The notes under the pieces were generated by a model. That model was not told where the DNA came from. It was given only the letters and a program-made list of their open reading frames with translations, and did no database searches. A DNA stretch of 64,000 bases from Eubacteriaceae bacterium (GTDB lineage Bacteria; Bacillota; Clostridia; Oscillospirales; Acutalibacteraceae), in contig JAETRQ010000002.1 in NCBI GenBank assembly GCA_021770095.1, forward strand, positions 62,001-126,000, in the 5' to 3' direction. The translations under genes were made by a program, and so were the position numbers. Positions 33,832-42,869 of the stretch are shown in pieces. Position 1 is the stretch's first letter; each line of letters starts with the position of its first letter.

Positions 33832-34332
33832 TTATTCTTCTGTTGTAGTTTCGGAACTATGTTTGATTTCACCGAGCAAATCAGTCAGAGTTTTTTGATT
33901 CAGTTCCTCAACTCTGTCATATACACTTACATCTTTTTCTTCAGGCTCATTGCCGTCTTCTTCAACTACTTCAAGTTTCAGTTCTTTTTCATTTACAGTA
34001 AATTTATAAACAATTTCTTTGCTTGTTTTTGGATTTTTCAAATAAAGTTTATTTCCCTTAACTTCATAATCACCTGAAAAATTTGCAACTGAAATGTATG
34101 AATCATATGTGCCGTCATCATTAAATACATAAGCAGAAAGACCGGGATTTGTCTGGCTCTGCCATTTGCCGATAATTCTTTCATCTTTTGTTGAAAACAT
34201 TGTTTTAACAGCCTCAGCAGGGGTCTGCTTGGTTGAAACGCAATATACTCCCGCTGCAATAACCAATGCCAGAATAATGGCTACAATAATTGAAATGATT
34301 TTTTGCGTTTTGTTAAGTGTGATTTTTGCCAC
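33832..34332 (-). CDS. Membrane-anchored protein with lipocalin-like domain (DUF5640-like)
   Basis: The 166-aa protein has a short cytoplasmic N-terminus, one membrane helix (about 12-32), then an extracytoplasmic region beginning IIGKWQSQ with YVFNDDGTYDSY and GDYEVKGNKLYL, the pattern of small beta-barrel stress-type domains such as DUF5640. An acidic, Thr-rich tail follows. The GTG start has AGGAGG eight bases upstream and directly follows the prs stop, so it is co-transcribed with prs. Function is unknown. Confidence 0.78.
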   Translation of the reverse strand: MAKITLNKTQKIISIIVAIILALVIAAGVYCVSTKQTPAEAVKTMFSTKDERIIGKWQSQTNPGLSAYVFNDDGTYDSYISVANFSGDYEVKGNKLYLKNPKTSKEIVYKFTVNEKELKLEVVEEDGNEPEEKDVSVYDRVEELNQKTLTDLLGEIKHSSETTTEE

Positions 34333-35517
34333 TTATTTTGCCTCCTTTAATCCCTTTTTTATAAGGAGATTATTAATACGTTCTGATGAATCCAGTAATG
34401 ATGAAACTGACATATCATGATTGAGCGTGTCAATGAAGTATGCTGTGTATTTTGAAAGTTCAACACTTGTGTACCATTCTCTGCTGAGAAGTTCCGGTGT
34501 TTGGTATACACCGTTTGTAGTGAATACTTTGTCAAAGACACCGTCGTTATACGCTTTATCAAAAACATCAAGACCGTTACAGAAAAGACCGAATGTTGTG
34601 CAGACAAAAATTCTTCTGCAGCCAAGGTTTTTCAGTTTGCTTGCAACTTCAAGCATGGATTCACCTGAAGAAATCATATCATCAACGATAATGATGTCTT
34701 TATCCTTGACAGAATCACCAAGATATTGGTGTTCAACAATAGGATTTCTTCCGTTAACAATTCTGGTATAGTCTCTTCTTTTATAAAACATACCAAGATT
34801 TACACCGAGTTGGGTTGCAAAATATATACATCTCTGCATAGCACCTTCGTCAGGAGAGATAATCATCAAATGGTCTTTATCAATTGAAAGGTCATCAACA
34901 TTGTTGACAAGCGCTTTTATCATTTGATATGTAGGCATAACATTTTCAAATGATTTGTCAGGGATTGAATTCTGTACACGCTGGTCATGAGCGTCGAAAG
35001 TAATAATATTTTCAACACCAAGGTTTACGAGTTCCTGAAGAGCCATAGCACAGTCAAGAGATTCTCTTGAACTTCTTTTGTGCTGTCTGCCTTCATATAA
35101 CATCGGCATAATAACAGATACTCTTTTTGCTTTTGAAGATAGAGCGTGAATGACTCGCTTCAAATCAGAAAAATGATCATCAGGTGATTTCGGTACAGTC
35201 ATACCATACATATTATATGTGCAACTGTAGTTAAATACATCTGTTACGATGTAAATATCGTAACCACGAACTGATTCTTCAATAACACCTTTTCCTTCAC
35301 CGCTGCCGAAACGCGGAACATTAATATTAATCTTATATGAATCACGCTGGTAACCGTAAAAAGCAATTGTTTCTGCATGCTCCTGAGCCTGTGTTTTTCT
35401 CCACTTAACAAGATAGTTGTCAATTTTGTCAGTAAGTGCTTCACATCCCGGCATACCGATGATACCAAGCGGTCCGATAGGTATTGAAGTGATATTGATT
35501 GCTGTTTTTCTTGCCAT
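34333..35517 (-). CDS. prs: Ribose-phosphate pyrophosphokinase (long form)
   Basis: At about 394 aa it is longer than the usual 310-320 aa PRPP synthetase, with extra N-terminal sequence. The PRPP-binding loop IIIVDDMISSGES, the FDAHDQR catalytic segment and YEGRQHKRSSRES identify the family. It supplies PRPP for nucleotide, His and Trp synthesis. The ATG at 35517 (MARKTAIN) is preferred; AGAGGAG lies 11 bases upstream and overlaps the alternative ATG at 35538. Confidence 0.88.
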   Translation of the reverse strand: MARKTAINITSIPIGPLGIIGMPGCEALTDKIDNYLVKWRKTQAQEHAETIAFYGYQRDSYKININVPRFGSGEGKGVIEESVRGYDIYIVTDVFNYSCTYNMYGMTVPKSPDDHFSDLKRVIHALSSKAKRVSVIMPMLYEGRQHKRSSRESLDCAMALQELVNLGVENIITFDAHDQRVQNSIPDKSFENVMPTYQMIKALVNNVDDLSIDKDHLMIISPDEGAMQRCIYFATQLGVNLGMFYKRRDYTRIVNGRNPIVEHQYLGDSVKDKDIIIVDDMISSGESMLEVASKLKNLGCRRIFVCTTFGLFCNGLDVFDKAYNDGVFDKVFTTNGVYQTPELLSREWYTSVELSKYTAYFIDTLNHDMSVSSLLDSSERINNLLIKKGLKEAK

Positions 35518-35550
35518 AAATTTTGAAACTCCTCTCATTTCTTACAAGTT

Positions 35551-35579
35551 ATTCTACAACAATTGACTTTAGTTGTAAA
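35551..35579 (-). promoter_or_regulatory. Promoter of prs
   Basis: Reverse strand: TTTACA (35579-35574), a 17-base spacer and TAGAAT (35556-35551). An 8+4+8 inverted repeat (TTTAGTTG and CAACTAAA, 35568-35587) covers the -35. Confidence 0.6.
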
Positions 35580-35601
35580 CAACTAAAATAAAAAATAATA
35601 G

Positions 35602-38600
35602 TTAAATATTTGTAACATTATTATTTTCCGGGCAATTTATTTTCTTAAATTTATTGATTAAAGCATAACCGCCGAGTCCTGCTATCGTTAATGCAGTAAT
35701 TATAATTCCATAATTCATACCGCGCGGTGTATATTTGAACTCAATTTTATGCTCACCTGCTTTGATTGAAGCGGAAAGCAGTGCTTCACCGATTTCAAAT
35801 GTTTCTGCCTTTTCGCCATCAATATACACAGACCAGCCTTTGTCATATGGTATAGAAGTATAAAGATAACTATTTTCGTCAGCAGTTATTGTCCCTTCAA
35901 TTTTTGTATCTGAATATGAAGTTATATTAAGTGCATTTTCGTTTAGTCTGTTGTAGCCTTGCTGGAAAATATCCATGTCAAGGGTATAAGCATATATTTC
36001 GGCATAGGTTTCGCTTGTATCAATGTCTGAACAGTCAATTGAAACTGTAATTTCATCACCTTTCTCATAATAACCCAAATCAAATATATATGGCTCATTT
36101 ATACTCTGGGTATGGGATGAAAGTTTATCACTGTTAATTTCAATCGTCTCTATTGCAGGTGAAGTTACATAAAGATAAACGTTTCCGTCTTCCTTTGGAG
36201 TGAATTTGATGTCAGCATATCCGTAACTGCTGTCCTCATTATCTTTATTGAACCAAAATGTACCATTACTGTTTGGTGATTCTCCGGATAAGGAATCATA
36301 ATCCGTGCTGATATATTCTACATCTTTGAATACATTGGAATATCCTGTTGCAAGAGCAAAAAATTCTGACTGAACCTGAAACGGATTTCCTTCTTCACAT
36401 ACCCAATTACTTACATTTTCATTTACACAATAAGCAATAGGCAGATTATATCTGTTCTCATAAACAATAGTGCTGCCGTTTGTTGATGATAATTTGTAGT
36501 CATATAAGTGAATATCCGGTTCAAGACTCGTTTCTGCTTTGTATAAATATTTGATATTGAACATCATATTATATACAGGCGTTTGCGTGTTATAGGTATA
36601 ACTGTTGATTCTGTTGCCGAACATACCAAGGTTATACTGAAGTGCAGAATATTTTTCATACGCCATTGAAGAGAAGGTTGATACTCCGTTATAACCATAG
36701 TAACAGGGATCCATTCGTGTTTCAAGATAGGTCAATTCTTCTCTGTAAAAAGAGTTATCCTCTTGATGGACAGCATCAATTGCAGAAGTATACGCTGCAT
36801 AATTATTTTTATAATCTTTATTGGACTGTGTAATAAGAATTGCTCCTGTATCGGCAATTAAAACTTCACTGAATATAATTACAACCGCAGTTGCAGATAT
36901 TACGAATTTATCAATTTTATTTTGTCTCAGTAAATATAAAAATCCGGTCCATATAATGATGAAAGCAATACTGATATATATTGTTGTCTCTGACATTTTT
37001 GTTGTCGGCATTTTTTGCGCAATAATGATAAAGAATACCCATGCCATACCTACCAGACATATGTCTCTTATATCAAGCGCACGTATTTTGTCTATACACT
37101 TATATGAAACAACTAAAATTAAGAATGAATACATATAAGAAAATCTGAAAGGCAAATCATTGGGGAAGTGGAATGCATGCCATATGAAGTTCAGACAATT
37201 ATTATCGAAACTGAAGAGGAAGAAAAGCATCATTATTATATAAACGGCTTTTTCCTTTAATCTGATATTTTTATTGATAATAAACAGCGGTAAAAGCATA
37301 ATTGCTGCAATTCCGGAATATACATTAGGTAATACATCATCACCACTGCTTCGTATTGTGGTTTCAAGTCCTGCAAGGTGTGATGTAATAAAATCAAAGA
37401 TATTGAAATATGATTCAAATGTTTTAGGGAAAGTATCTGATGTGGCAGAGCATGACCTTAATATCATGAATACAGGTATAAGAACAAAAGCACACAGAGC
37501 TGCTGCAACTATACTGCTCAGTGCGAATCTGATACCGCGGTTAAAGAATTTATGATTCATCAAAGATTTGAAAGAATATTTCTTTTTATTGCAGTATGAT
37601 AAATCCATTTTATCATTCCATTTTGATGATACAGCATAATAACCAATGAAATAAATAACGGCAAAGATACAGGTCATAAATCCCATGTAATAACTTGATA
37701 AAAATAAGAGCACAAAGGATGTTATATATAAAGTGCTTTTGCCATTATCAATTATGTTTTCAATTCCTAATGCAATCAGCGGAAGAAGAATCATTCCGTC
37801 AAGCCACATAACATTCCAGTAATATGCAAGAAAATATGAACTGAAGGCATACAGTACACCAAATGAAGCAGTGAGCAAAGACTCTTTGTGTTGTGAGAAT
37901 TTTAAGTATGCAGTGAAAGTTACTGCACTTAAAATGCACTTGACAGATACAAGGAATGTTATTGCAAAAGAAATGTCCTTTTTATCAAACAAGAAGATTA
38001 GTGCAGACAGGGGACTCGATAGATAATTGAAATAATTACCGAGAAAACTGCTGCCGCCGCCTGATGTCCATGAATAGATAAAACTCTGATGATTTACAAC
38101 TCTGTCATAAAGTTCTGCAAAGAGAGGACCGTATTGATGATATAAGTCCATTCGCATAACCGTGTTGTCTCCAAACGGAAAAACAGAGTAAATGATATAA
38201 ATTACACTTATACATAAAATGGATATACCTGCTGCTGCAAATATAAATCTGTTTTGATAGAAGAATAAATAAATTTTTGAATATTTGATATTTTCTGCTT
38301 TATAGTTACAATCAAAAAGCAGTATTCTGTCAAAATAATAATTAAAGAAAAAACAAATGGAGATTGCTACCAACCATACAAAAGCACTGCCCATATCCAG
38401 CAGATTTCCAAACATAAACTCTGCAAGTTTGTAAAATCCAAAATTAACTGCTGCTCTGAATATGAACATTAGTATTTGCTTGGTTGTTGATGATAAAACA
38501 CTTTTTCTGAATACAAATCTTTTTTCAAGCAAAAAAGAAACGATTTCAGTAATTATGAAGGCAATCAGAACAGAAACAGTCGTATCAACAGAACAGAATG

Positions 38601-38727
38601 TTTTTAAAAATTGTTTAACTGCAATCAATAAAATAACACAAAAAGTAGTAAATAAAGAATAACTTACTGTTTCTCCGTTTAGTATTCTGTTTGTTTTAAT
38701 GTCATTTTTCTTTTTTGTAAGATCCAT
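35602..38727 (-). CDS. YfhO-family membrane protein with N-terminal GtrA-like domain
   Basis: This protein of about 1041 aa has an N-terminal four-helix region resembling GtrA flippases (about 20-140, ending FFFNYYFDRILLFD). A long YfhO module follows, with FPFGDNTVMRMDLYHQYGP and SWTSGGGSSFLGNYFNY near the start. About a dozen further helices, an extracytoplasmic region (about 620-1010) and a final helix complete it. YfhO proteins are implicated in glycosylation of lipoteichoic acid. GGTGA precedes the ATG at 38727; the frame extends to 38775 without a ribosome site. Confidence 0.85.
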   Translation of the reverse strand: MDLTKKKNDIKTNRILNGETVSYSLFTTFCVILLIAVKQFLKTFCSVDTTVSVLIAFIITEIVSFLLEKRFVFRKSVLSSTTKQILMFIFRAAVNFGFYKLAEFMFGNLLDMGSAFVWLVAISICFFFNYYFDRILLFDCNYKAENIKYSKIYLFFYQNRFIFAAAGISILCISVIYIIYSVFPFGDNTVMRMDLYHQYGPLFAELYDRVVNHQSFIYSWTSGGGSSFLGNYFNYLSSPLSALIFLFDKKDISFAITFLVSVKCILSAVTFTAYLKFSQHKESLLTASFGVLYAFSSYFLAYYWNVMWLDGMILLPLIALGIENIIDNGKSTLYITSFVLLFLSSYYMGFMTCIFAVIYFIGYYAVSSKWNDKMDLSYCNKKKYSFKSLMNHKFFNRGIRFALSSIVAAALCAFVLIPVFMILRSCSATSDTFPKTFESYFNIFDFITSHLAGLETTIRSSGDDVLPNVYSGIAAIMLLPLFIINKNIRLKEKAVYIIMMLFFLFSFDNNCLNFIWHAFHFPNDLPFRFSYMYSFLILVVSYKCIDKIRALDIRDICLVGMAWVFFIIIAQKMPTTKMSETTIYISIAFIIIWTGFLYLLRQNKIDKFVISATAVVIIFSEVLIADTGAILITQSNKDYKNNYAAYTSAIDAVHQEDNSFYREELTYLETRMDPCYYGYNGVSTFSSMAYEKYSALQYNLGMFGNRINSYTYNTQTPVYNMMFNIKYLYKAETSLEPDIHLYDYKLSSTNGSTIVYENRYNLPIAYCVNENVSNWVCEEGNPFQVQSEFFALATGYSNVFKDVEYISTDYDSLSGESPNSNGTFWFNKDNEDSSYGYADIKFTPKEDGNVYLYVTSPAIETIEINSDKLSSHTQSINEPYIFDLGYYEKGDEITVSIDCSDIDTSETYAEIYAYTLDMDIFQQGYNRLNENALNITSYSDTKIEGTITADENSYLYTSIPYDKGWSVYIDGEKAETFEIGEALLSASIKAGEHKIEFKYTPRGMNYGIIITALTIAGLGGYALINKFKKINCPENNNVTNI

Positions 38728-38765
38728 TGTTTCACCAATTCTTTGCATATAAAATATATATTTTA

Positions 38766-38794
38766 ATAATAACATAAAAATAGTTTTACTTCAA
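38766..38794 (-). promoter_or_regulatory. Promoter of the YfhO-family gene
   Basis: Reverse strand: TTGAAG (38794-38789), a 17-base spacer ending TGT, and TATTAT (38771-38766). Confidence 0.6.
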
Positions 38795-38812
38795 CATAAT
38801 ATTTGTTATAAA
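38785..38812 (+). promoter_or_regulatory. Candidate promoter of the spoIIIA operon
   Basis: TTTACT (38785-38790), a 16-base spacer with TGT before the -10, and TATAAA (38807-38812). By homology a sigma-E promoter is expected, and I could not find a convincing one. The -35 overlaps that of the divergent gene. Confidence 0.35.
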
Positions 38813-38850
38813 TCAGTCAAGCCCTGCATAGATTTTATTGAGGTGGTTAG

Positions 38851-39825
38851 TTGGACAATATCTCTTATTTTTTAAAATTATTGCCTTCCTATCTGCAGGA
38901 AATCATCAGTTCTTTTGGCAGCAATGTACTTGATAATATTACCGAAATAAGAATGAGACGTAATAAGCCGTTGGTAATTTATATCAAAGACAAACTATGT
39001 TTCATAAGTATTGATGGCAAACTTGTTTCAAATTATTCACAAACTTGTGTATGTATTAATGATGAAGAATTTGAAGCAGCAGCAGACAGGCTGTGCAACA
39101 ATTCTTATCACACGAATATGAATTCAATGATTGACGGGTTTATAACAACAAAGTCAGGCTGCAGAGTAGGCATTTCATCGACTGCTGTTTACAAAAATAA
39201 TGAGATTGTATCGGTTAAAGACATATCGTCAATAAACATAAGAATTTCTCACGCAATTCTGAATTGCTCGCGAAATTTACTTAATGCGCTTTATATAGAC
39301 CATACACCCAGTATTATCATAGCGGGAACAGGCGGGTCAGGCAAAACGACTCTTTTGCGTGACATGGCAAGGCTTCTTTCAAGCGGGTACAATTCACAAT
39401 ACAAAAAAACAGTAATTATTGATGAAAGAAATGAAATAGCCTCAAATTTCGATGTTGGGATCAACACAGATGTTCTGATTGGTTTTGAAAAAGCCAAAGG
39501 TATAGAAAACGCAACAAGAACATTGTCACCGGATATAATTATCTGCGATGAAATCGGTAATGAATCAGAGCTTGAGGCAATAAAATTCGGTTTCTCCTCT
39601 GGAGTGAAATTTATCGTTTCTGTTCATATGGGTGATGTTTGCCAAATTGAAACAAATAAAATAGTCCGTGGATTGATAGACAGTAATGAATTCGACTACA
39701 TAGTACTGCTGAAAAACTATACTGACGATTTTGAAATCATAGATATTTCGGAGGTAAATCGTGAAAATCATAGGAATGATAATGATAATTCTTTTTTCAT
39801 CTTCCCTTGGTTTAATGGTGGATAA
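38851..39825 (+). CDS. spoIIIAA: Stage III sporulation protein AA
   Basis: The 324-aa secretion-type ATPase energises the SpoIIIA-SpoIIQ channel between mother cell and forespore. Walker A is AGTGGSGKTTLL, and DIIICDEIGNESE is Walker B. TTG is the start codon, with GAGGTGG at 38840-38846. It overlaps spoIIIAB by 65 bases, an unusually long overlap for this operon. Confidence 0.96.
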   Translation: MDNISYFLKLLPSYLQEIISSFGSNVLDNITEIRMRRNKPLVIYIKDKLCFISIDGKLVSNYSQTCVCINDEEFEAAADRLCNNSYHTNMNSMIDGFITTKSGCRVGISSTAVYKNNEIVSVKDISSINIRISHAILNCSRNLLNALYIDHTPSIIIAGTGGSGKTTLLRDMARLLSSGYNSQYKKTVIIDERNEIASNFDVGINTDVLIGFEKAKGIENATRTLSPDIIICDEIGNESELEAIKFGFSSGVKFIVSVHMGDVCQIETNKIVRGLIDSNEFDYIVLLKNYTDDFEIIDISEVNRENHRNDNDNSFFIFPWFNGG

Positions 39826-40204
39826 TTATAAAAAGCGACAAATAAAATATATTGATGACCTGATTTATATAGGTGAGCGTATCTCACTTATGTTAAGCAG
39901 CACAACACCGGAGACAGAAGAGATCTTTCATCAATTAATGAATGATGAAAGATTAAGAAAATTTGATTTTGATTTGAATGTTGAAAATATTCCGCTCTCG
40001 ACTGAGGATTATAATAGGATTAAAGATTTTTTTGCAGCCCTTGGCAGATATGACGTTGATTGCCAACTAAGATATATTAATGAATTTATTGGATATTATA
40101 AAATGCTCAAACAGCAATATCAGGAATATTATGCTTCCCATCATAAATTGTACATAGCATTTGGTGTTCTTTCAGGCATGGTGATTTCAATATTTCTGAT
40201 ATAG
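39761..40204 (+). CDS. spoIIIAB: Stage III sporulation protein AB
   Basis: The 147-aa protein has an N-terminal membrane helix, a helical cytoplasmic region (IYIGERISLMLSSTTPET) and a C-terminal hydrophobic anchor (YIAFGVLSGMVISIFLI). It resembles type II secretion GspF-like components in the SpoIIIA machine. GTG start, with GGAGGT at 39750-39755, inside the end of spoIIIAA. Confidence 0.92.
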   Translation: MKIIGMIMIILFSSSLGLMVDNYKKRQIKYIDDLIYIGERISLMLSSTTPETEEIFHQLMNDERLRKFDFDLNVENIPLSTEDYNRIKDFFAALGRYDVDCQLRYINEFIGYYKMLKQQYQEYYASHHKLYIAFGVLSGMVISIFLI

Positions 40205-40212
40205 GAGGATAA

Positions 40213-40407
40213 ATGGAAGTTGATTTTATTTTTAAAATTGCTGCAATAGGAATAATAGTAGCAGTTCTCAACACAGTTTTGATAAGAAGCGGGAGAGAAG
40301 AACAGGCAATGCTGACAACTCTCGCAGGGGTAATCGTAGTGCTTATGATGCTGGTACCGCAAATAGGAGATTTATTTTCTACTGTAAAGTCGTTGTTTGA
40401 CTTATGA
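40213..40407 (+). CDS. spoIIIAC: Stage III sporulation protein AC
   Basis: The 64-aa protein has two membrane helices separated by RSGREEQAML, the typical SpoIIIAC pattern. AGGAGG lies eight bases after the spoIIIAB stop region. It overlaps spoIIIAD by four bases. Confidence 0.95.
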   Translation: MEVDFIFKIAAIGIIVAVLNTVLIRSGREEQAMLTTLAGVIVVLMMLVPQIGDLFSTVKSLFDL

Positions 40408-40784
40408 TAAAGATTGCAGGAATAACAATTATTGCTTTGATTTTGATTATTTTAATCAAAGATACCCGCAGGGAATTTGCAGTTATTTTAACAATTGCTA
40501 CGGTTATACTTTTGTTTGTATCCATTGCAGGGAATTTTAAAGAAATTGCTGAAAAATTATATTCTATTTCATCCGGATTTGAGAGTATTAATTCTTATAT
40601 AACCTTAATGCTTAAAATATTGGGAATTGCATTAATTTCTCAATTCGTTGTTGACTTATGCCGTGACAGCGGTGAAAACGCACTTGCAGGACAGACCGAA
40701 ATAGCTGCAAAAGTTATAATGCTGATTATTACTTTGCCGTTGTTTGAAACAGTAATAAATATTGTAACAGGATTGCTCAAATGA
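40404..40784 (+). CDS. spoIIIAD: Stage III sporulation protein AD
   Basis: This 126-aa membrane protein, related to SpoIIIAC, contains IKDTRREFAVILTIATVI and QFVVDLCRDSGENALAGQ, conserved in SpoIIIAD. ATGA overlaps at both ends indicate coupled translation with spoIIIAC and spoIIIAE. Confidence 0.94.
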   Translation: MIKIAGITIIALILIILIKDTRREFAVILTIATVILLFVSIAGNFKEIAEKLYSISSGFESINSYITLMLKILGIALISQFVVDLCRDSGENALAGQTEIAAKVIMLIITLPLFETVINIVTGLLK

Positions 40785-41899
40785 AAAGATTTTTAATAAC
40801 TATAACTATTCTCCTTATTCTTCCGTCTGCAGTGTTTGCGGCAGAAGAAGATTATTCTACATACATTGAATCGTTTGATTTATCATCATTTGATGAACTC
40901 GATGATGCAACAACAGATTTTTTGGAATCATTGGGCGTACTTGATTTTGATTATGAAAATTTAACGAATATTTCCATAAAAGATGTGTTTAATCATATTA
41001 TCAATATCGTGATGATGAAAATGGATGGTCCTTTAAAGTCAGGATTGATTGTTATGGTACTGATTATGCTGTCTTCATTTTTTAAATCATTTAATTCAGA
41101 ACTTACAAGCAGCAGTATTTCATCAACTTATCAAACAATAACCACACTTATAATTTCAATTTTTTTAGTTTACAAATTAACAGACTGTATCGCTATGTCC
41201 TGTTCAACTATACAATTGTGTGCAAATTTTGCGTTTGCTTTTTTTCCTGCATTTTGTGTGATTGTAGCAACTTCCGGATCAACCATGACTTCATTTTCAG
41301 TCAATACAACTTTGCTGATTTTATCCCAAGGTATAAATTATATTGCTGAACTGATATTTATTCCGCTTATCAACTGTTTTCTTGCACTTGGAATATGTTC
41401 AGGTATACGGCAGGAGCTGAATCTGAACAGCGCCATATCCATGTTAAAAAAACTTATAACGGGTGCTGTATCAACCATATCAGCCGTTTTTGTTTCAATT
41501 CTGTCCATTAAGACATCCGTAGCATCAAAGGCGGATGCGCTTGGTTTGAGGTCTGTCAGATTTGCAATTAATTCAGTGGTGCCTGTAATTGGCAGTTCCA
41601 TAAGTGAAGGATTACTCTCTATACAAAGTTATTCAAGTTTAATAAAGACCAGTGTCGGTATTGTAGGAATATTAGCAGTTGCAGTTATTTTTCTTCCTGC
41701 TCTTATCGAAGTAAATATGTGGCGTATTGTTTTATCACTCGCAGGAATGTGCTGTGATTTGTTTACTGACGGTCAATCTTCAAAATCAATAGATACTTTT
41801 AAAGATACTCTGCTGATTATTGATGTACTTTTAATTTTAACAATGGTTACCACAATTATTTCAATCGGGATTCTTGTTGCAGCAAAGACGGCGGTTTAA
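40781..41899 (+). CDS. spoIIIAE: Stage III sporulation protein AE
   Basis: The 372-aa polytopic membrane protein has a cleavable signal peptide (PSAVFAAEED), an acidic N-terminal extracellular region and about seven to eight helices. It is the large transmembrane component of the SpoIIIA channel. There is no gap before spoIIIAF. Confidence 0.94.
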   Translation: MKRFLITITILLILPSAVFAAEEDYSTYIESFDLSSFDELDDATTDFLESLGVLDFDYENLTNISIKDVFNHIINIVMMKMDGPLKSGLIVMVLIMLSSFFKSFNSELTSSSISSTYQTITTLIISIFLVYKLTDCIAMSCSTIQLCANFAFAFFPAFCVIVATSGSTMTSFSVNTTLLILSQGINYIAELIFIPLINCFLALGICSGIRQELNLNSAISMLKKLITGAVSTISAVFVSILSIKTSVASKADALGLRSVRFAINSVVPVIGSSISEGLLSIQSYSSLIKTSVGIVGILAVAVIFLPALIEVNMWRIVLSLAGMCCDLFTDGQSSKSIDTFKDTLLIIDVLLILTMVTTIISIGILVAAKTAV

Positions 41900-42337
41900 A
41901 TGGATTTTATAAAAGAATGGACATTGACAATATGTATTACATTGATAATATCCATCATTTTTTCAATGATAACACCCAAAGGGAATATGGGGAAGTTTTT
42001 TAAAATAATACTGTCAACCTTTATTTTTCTTTCATTTATTTATCCGTTGAAAAATAATGATTTGGATTTTTCTTTTCCGAATTTTAATATTGAATCGTTT
42101 GAGAATCAGGAGCAAGAGTCATATGAAAATCTTATTGAAACGCAGATTAATGAGTCCTTAGTGTCTGCCGGATATAATTCCTGCATAATTGATGCCAAGG
42201 TTGAATATAGTAACAATGAAATTAATATAAAGAAACTGAAAATTTCAGTTCCGGATGAATATAATACAGATGATGTAAAAAACTATTTGTTTGAAAATTT
42301 AGGACTTGTTGCAGAGGTGTATCGTCTTGGTGAATAA
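41900..42337 (+). CDS. spoIIIAF: Stage III sporulation protein AF
   Basis: The 145-aa protein has two N-terminal membrane helices and a soluble ring-building-motif-type domain (VEYSNNEINIKKLKIS). It begins immediately after spoIIIAE and overlaps spoIIIAG, consistent with the operon order in all sporulators. Confidence 0.9.
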   Translation: MDFIKEWTLTICITLIISIIFSMITPKGNMGKFFKIILSTFIFLSFIYPLKNNDLDFSFPNFNIESFENQEQESYENLIETQINESLVSAGYNSCIIDAKVEYSNNEINIKKLKISVPDEYNTDDVKNYLFENLGLVAEVYRLGE

Positions 42338-42857
42338 AATTAAGGAAAGTGTATCAAAAATAATTGCAGGCGATTCCAAAAAAGTAAAGATAATTGTCGC
42401 AATAGGATTAATAGGCATCGTACTCATTTTTATGTCAGATATATTTTCGGGTAACAGTAAGAATAAAAACGAAACCCAGCAGTGTTCATACAGTTATGAT
42501 GAATACACAATTGAACTTGAAAATAAATTGAAAAAACTCGTTTCCAACATTGACGGTGTTGGTGAATGTGAGGTGATGATTACTCTGCAGAATACGAATG
42601 AAAGTGTTTATGCAACTGATGTTGAAGTAAAAGCTGACGGCGATTCAACCAATCAGAAAGATGAGTATGTTTTATATGATTCAGACAGCGGCGAAAGTCC
42701 TGTGCTGATAAAGGAATACTTACCGCAAGTACAAGGTGTTACAGTGGTGTGTACAGGTGGTGACAATGTATCAGTAAAAGAGAAGATAATACAATGTGTT
42801 ACTTCATTATTCAATATTCCTACCAATAGGGTATCGGTATCAAAAATTAAAACATAA
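42330..42857 (+). CDS. spoIIIAG: Stage III sporulation protein AG
   Basis: This protein of about 175 aa has one membrane helix (VKIIVAIGLIGIVLIFM) and a ring-forming domain containing GVGECEVMITLQ and VQGVTVVCTGGDN, typical of SpoIIIAG. The start is GTG at 42330 or TTG at 42327, both served by GAGGTG at 42314-42319. It overlaps the spoIIIAF stop by eight bases. Confidence 0.93.
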   Translation: MNKIKESVSKIIAGDSKKVKIIVAIGLIGIVLIFMSDIFSGNSKNKNETQQCSYSYDEYTIELENKLKKLVSNIDGVGECEVMITLQNTNESVYATDVEVKADGDSTNQKDEYVLYDSDSGESPVLIKEYLPQVQGVTVVCTGGDNVSVKEKIIQCVTSLFNIPTNRVSVSKIKT

Positions 42858-42869
42858 AAAGGTGATTAA

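Noticed and set aside
38797-38834. Sigma-E promoter for spoIIIAA (TAATATT and CATAGATT)
   Set aside because: The -35-like and -10-like pieces are wrongly spaced, and a start from CATAGATT would fall on the ribosome site.
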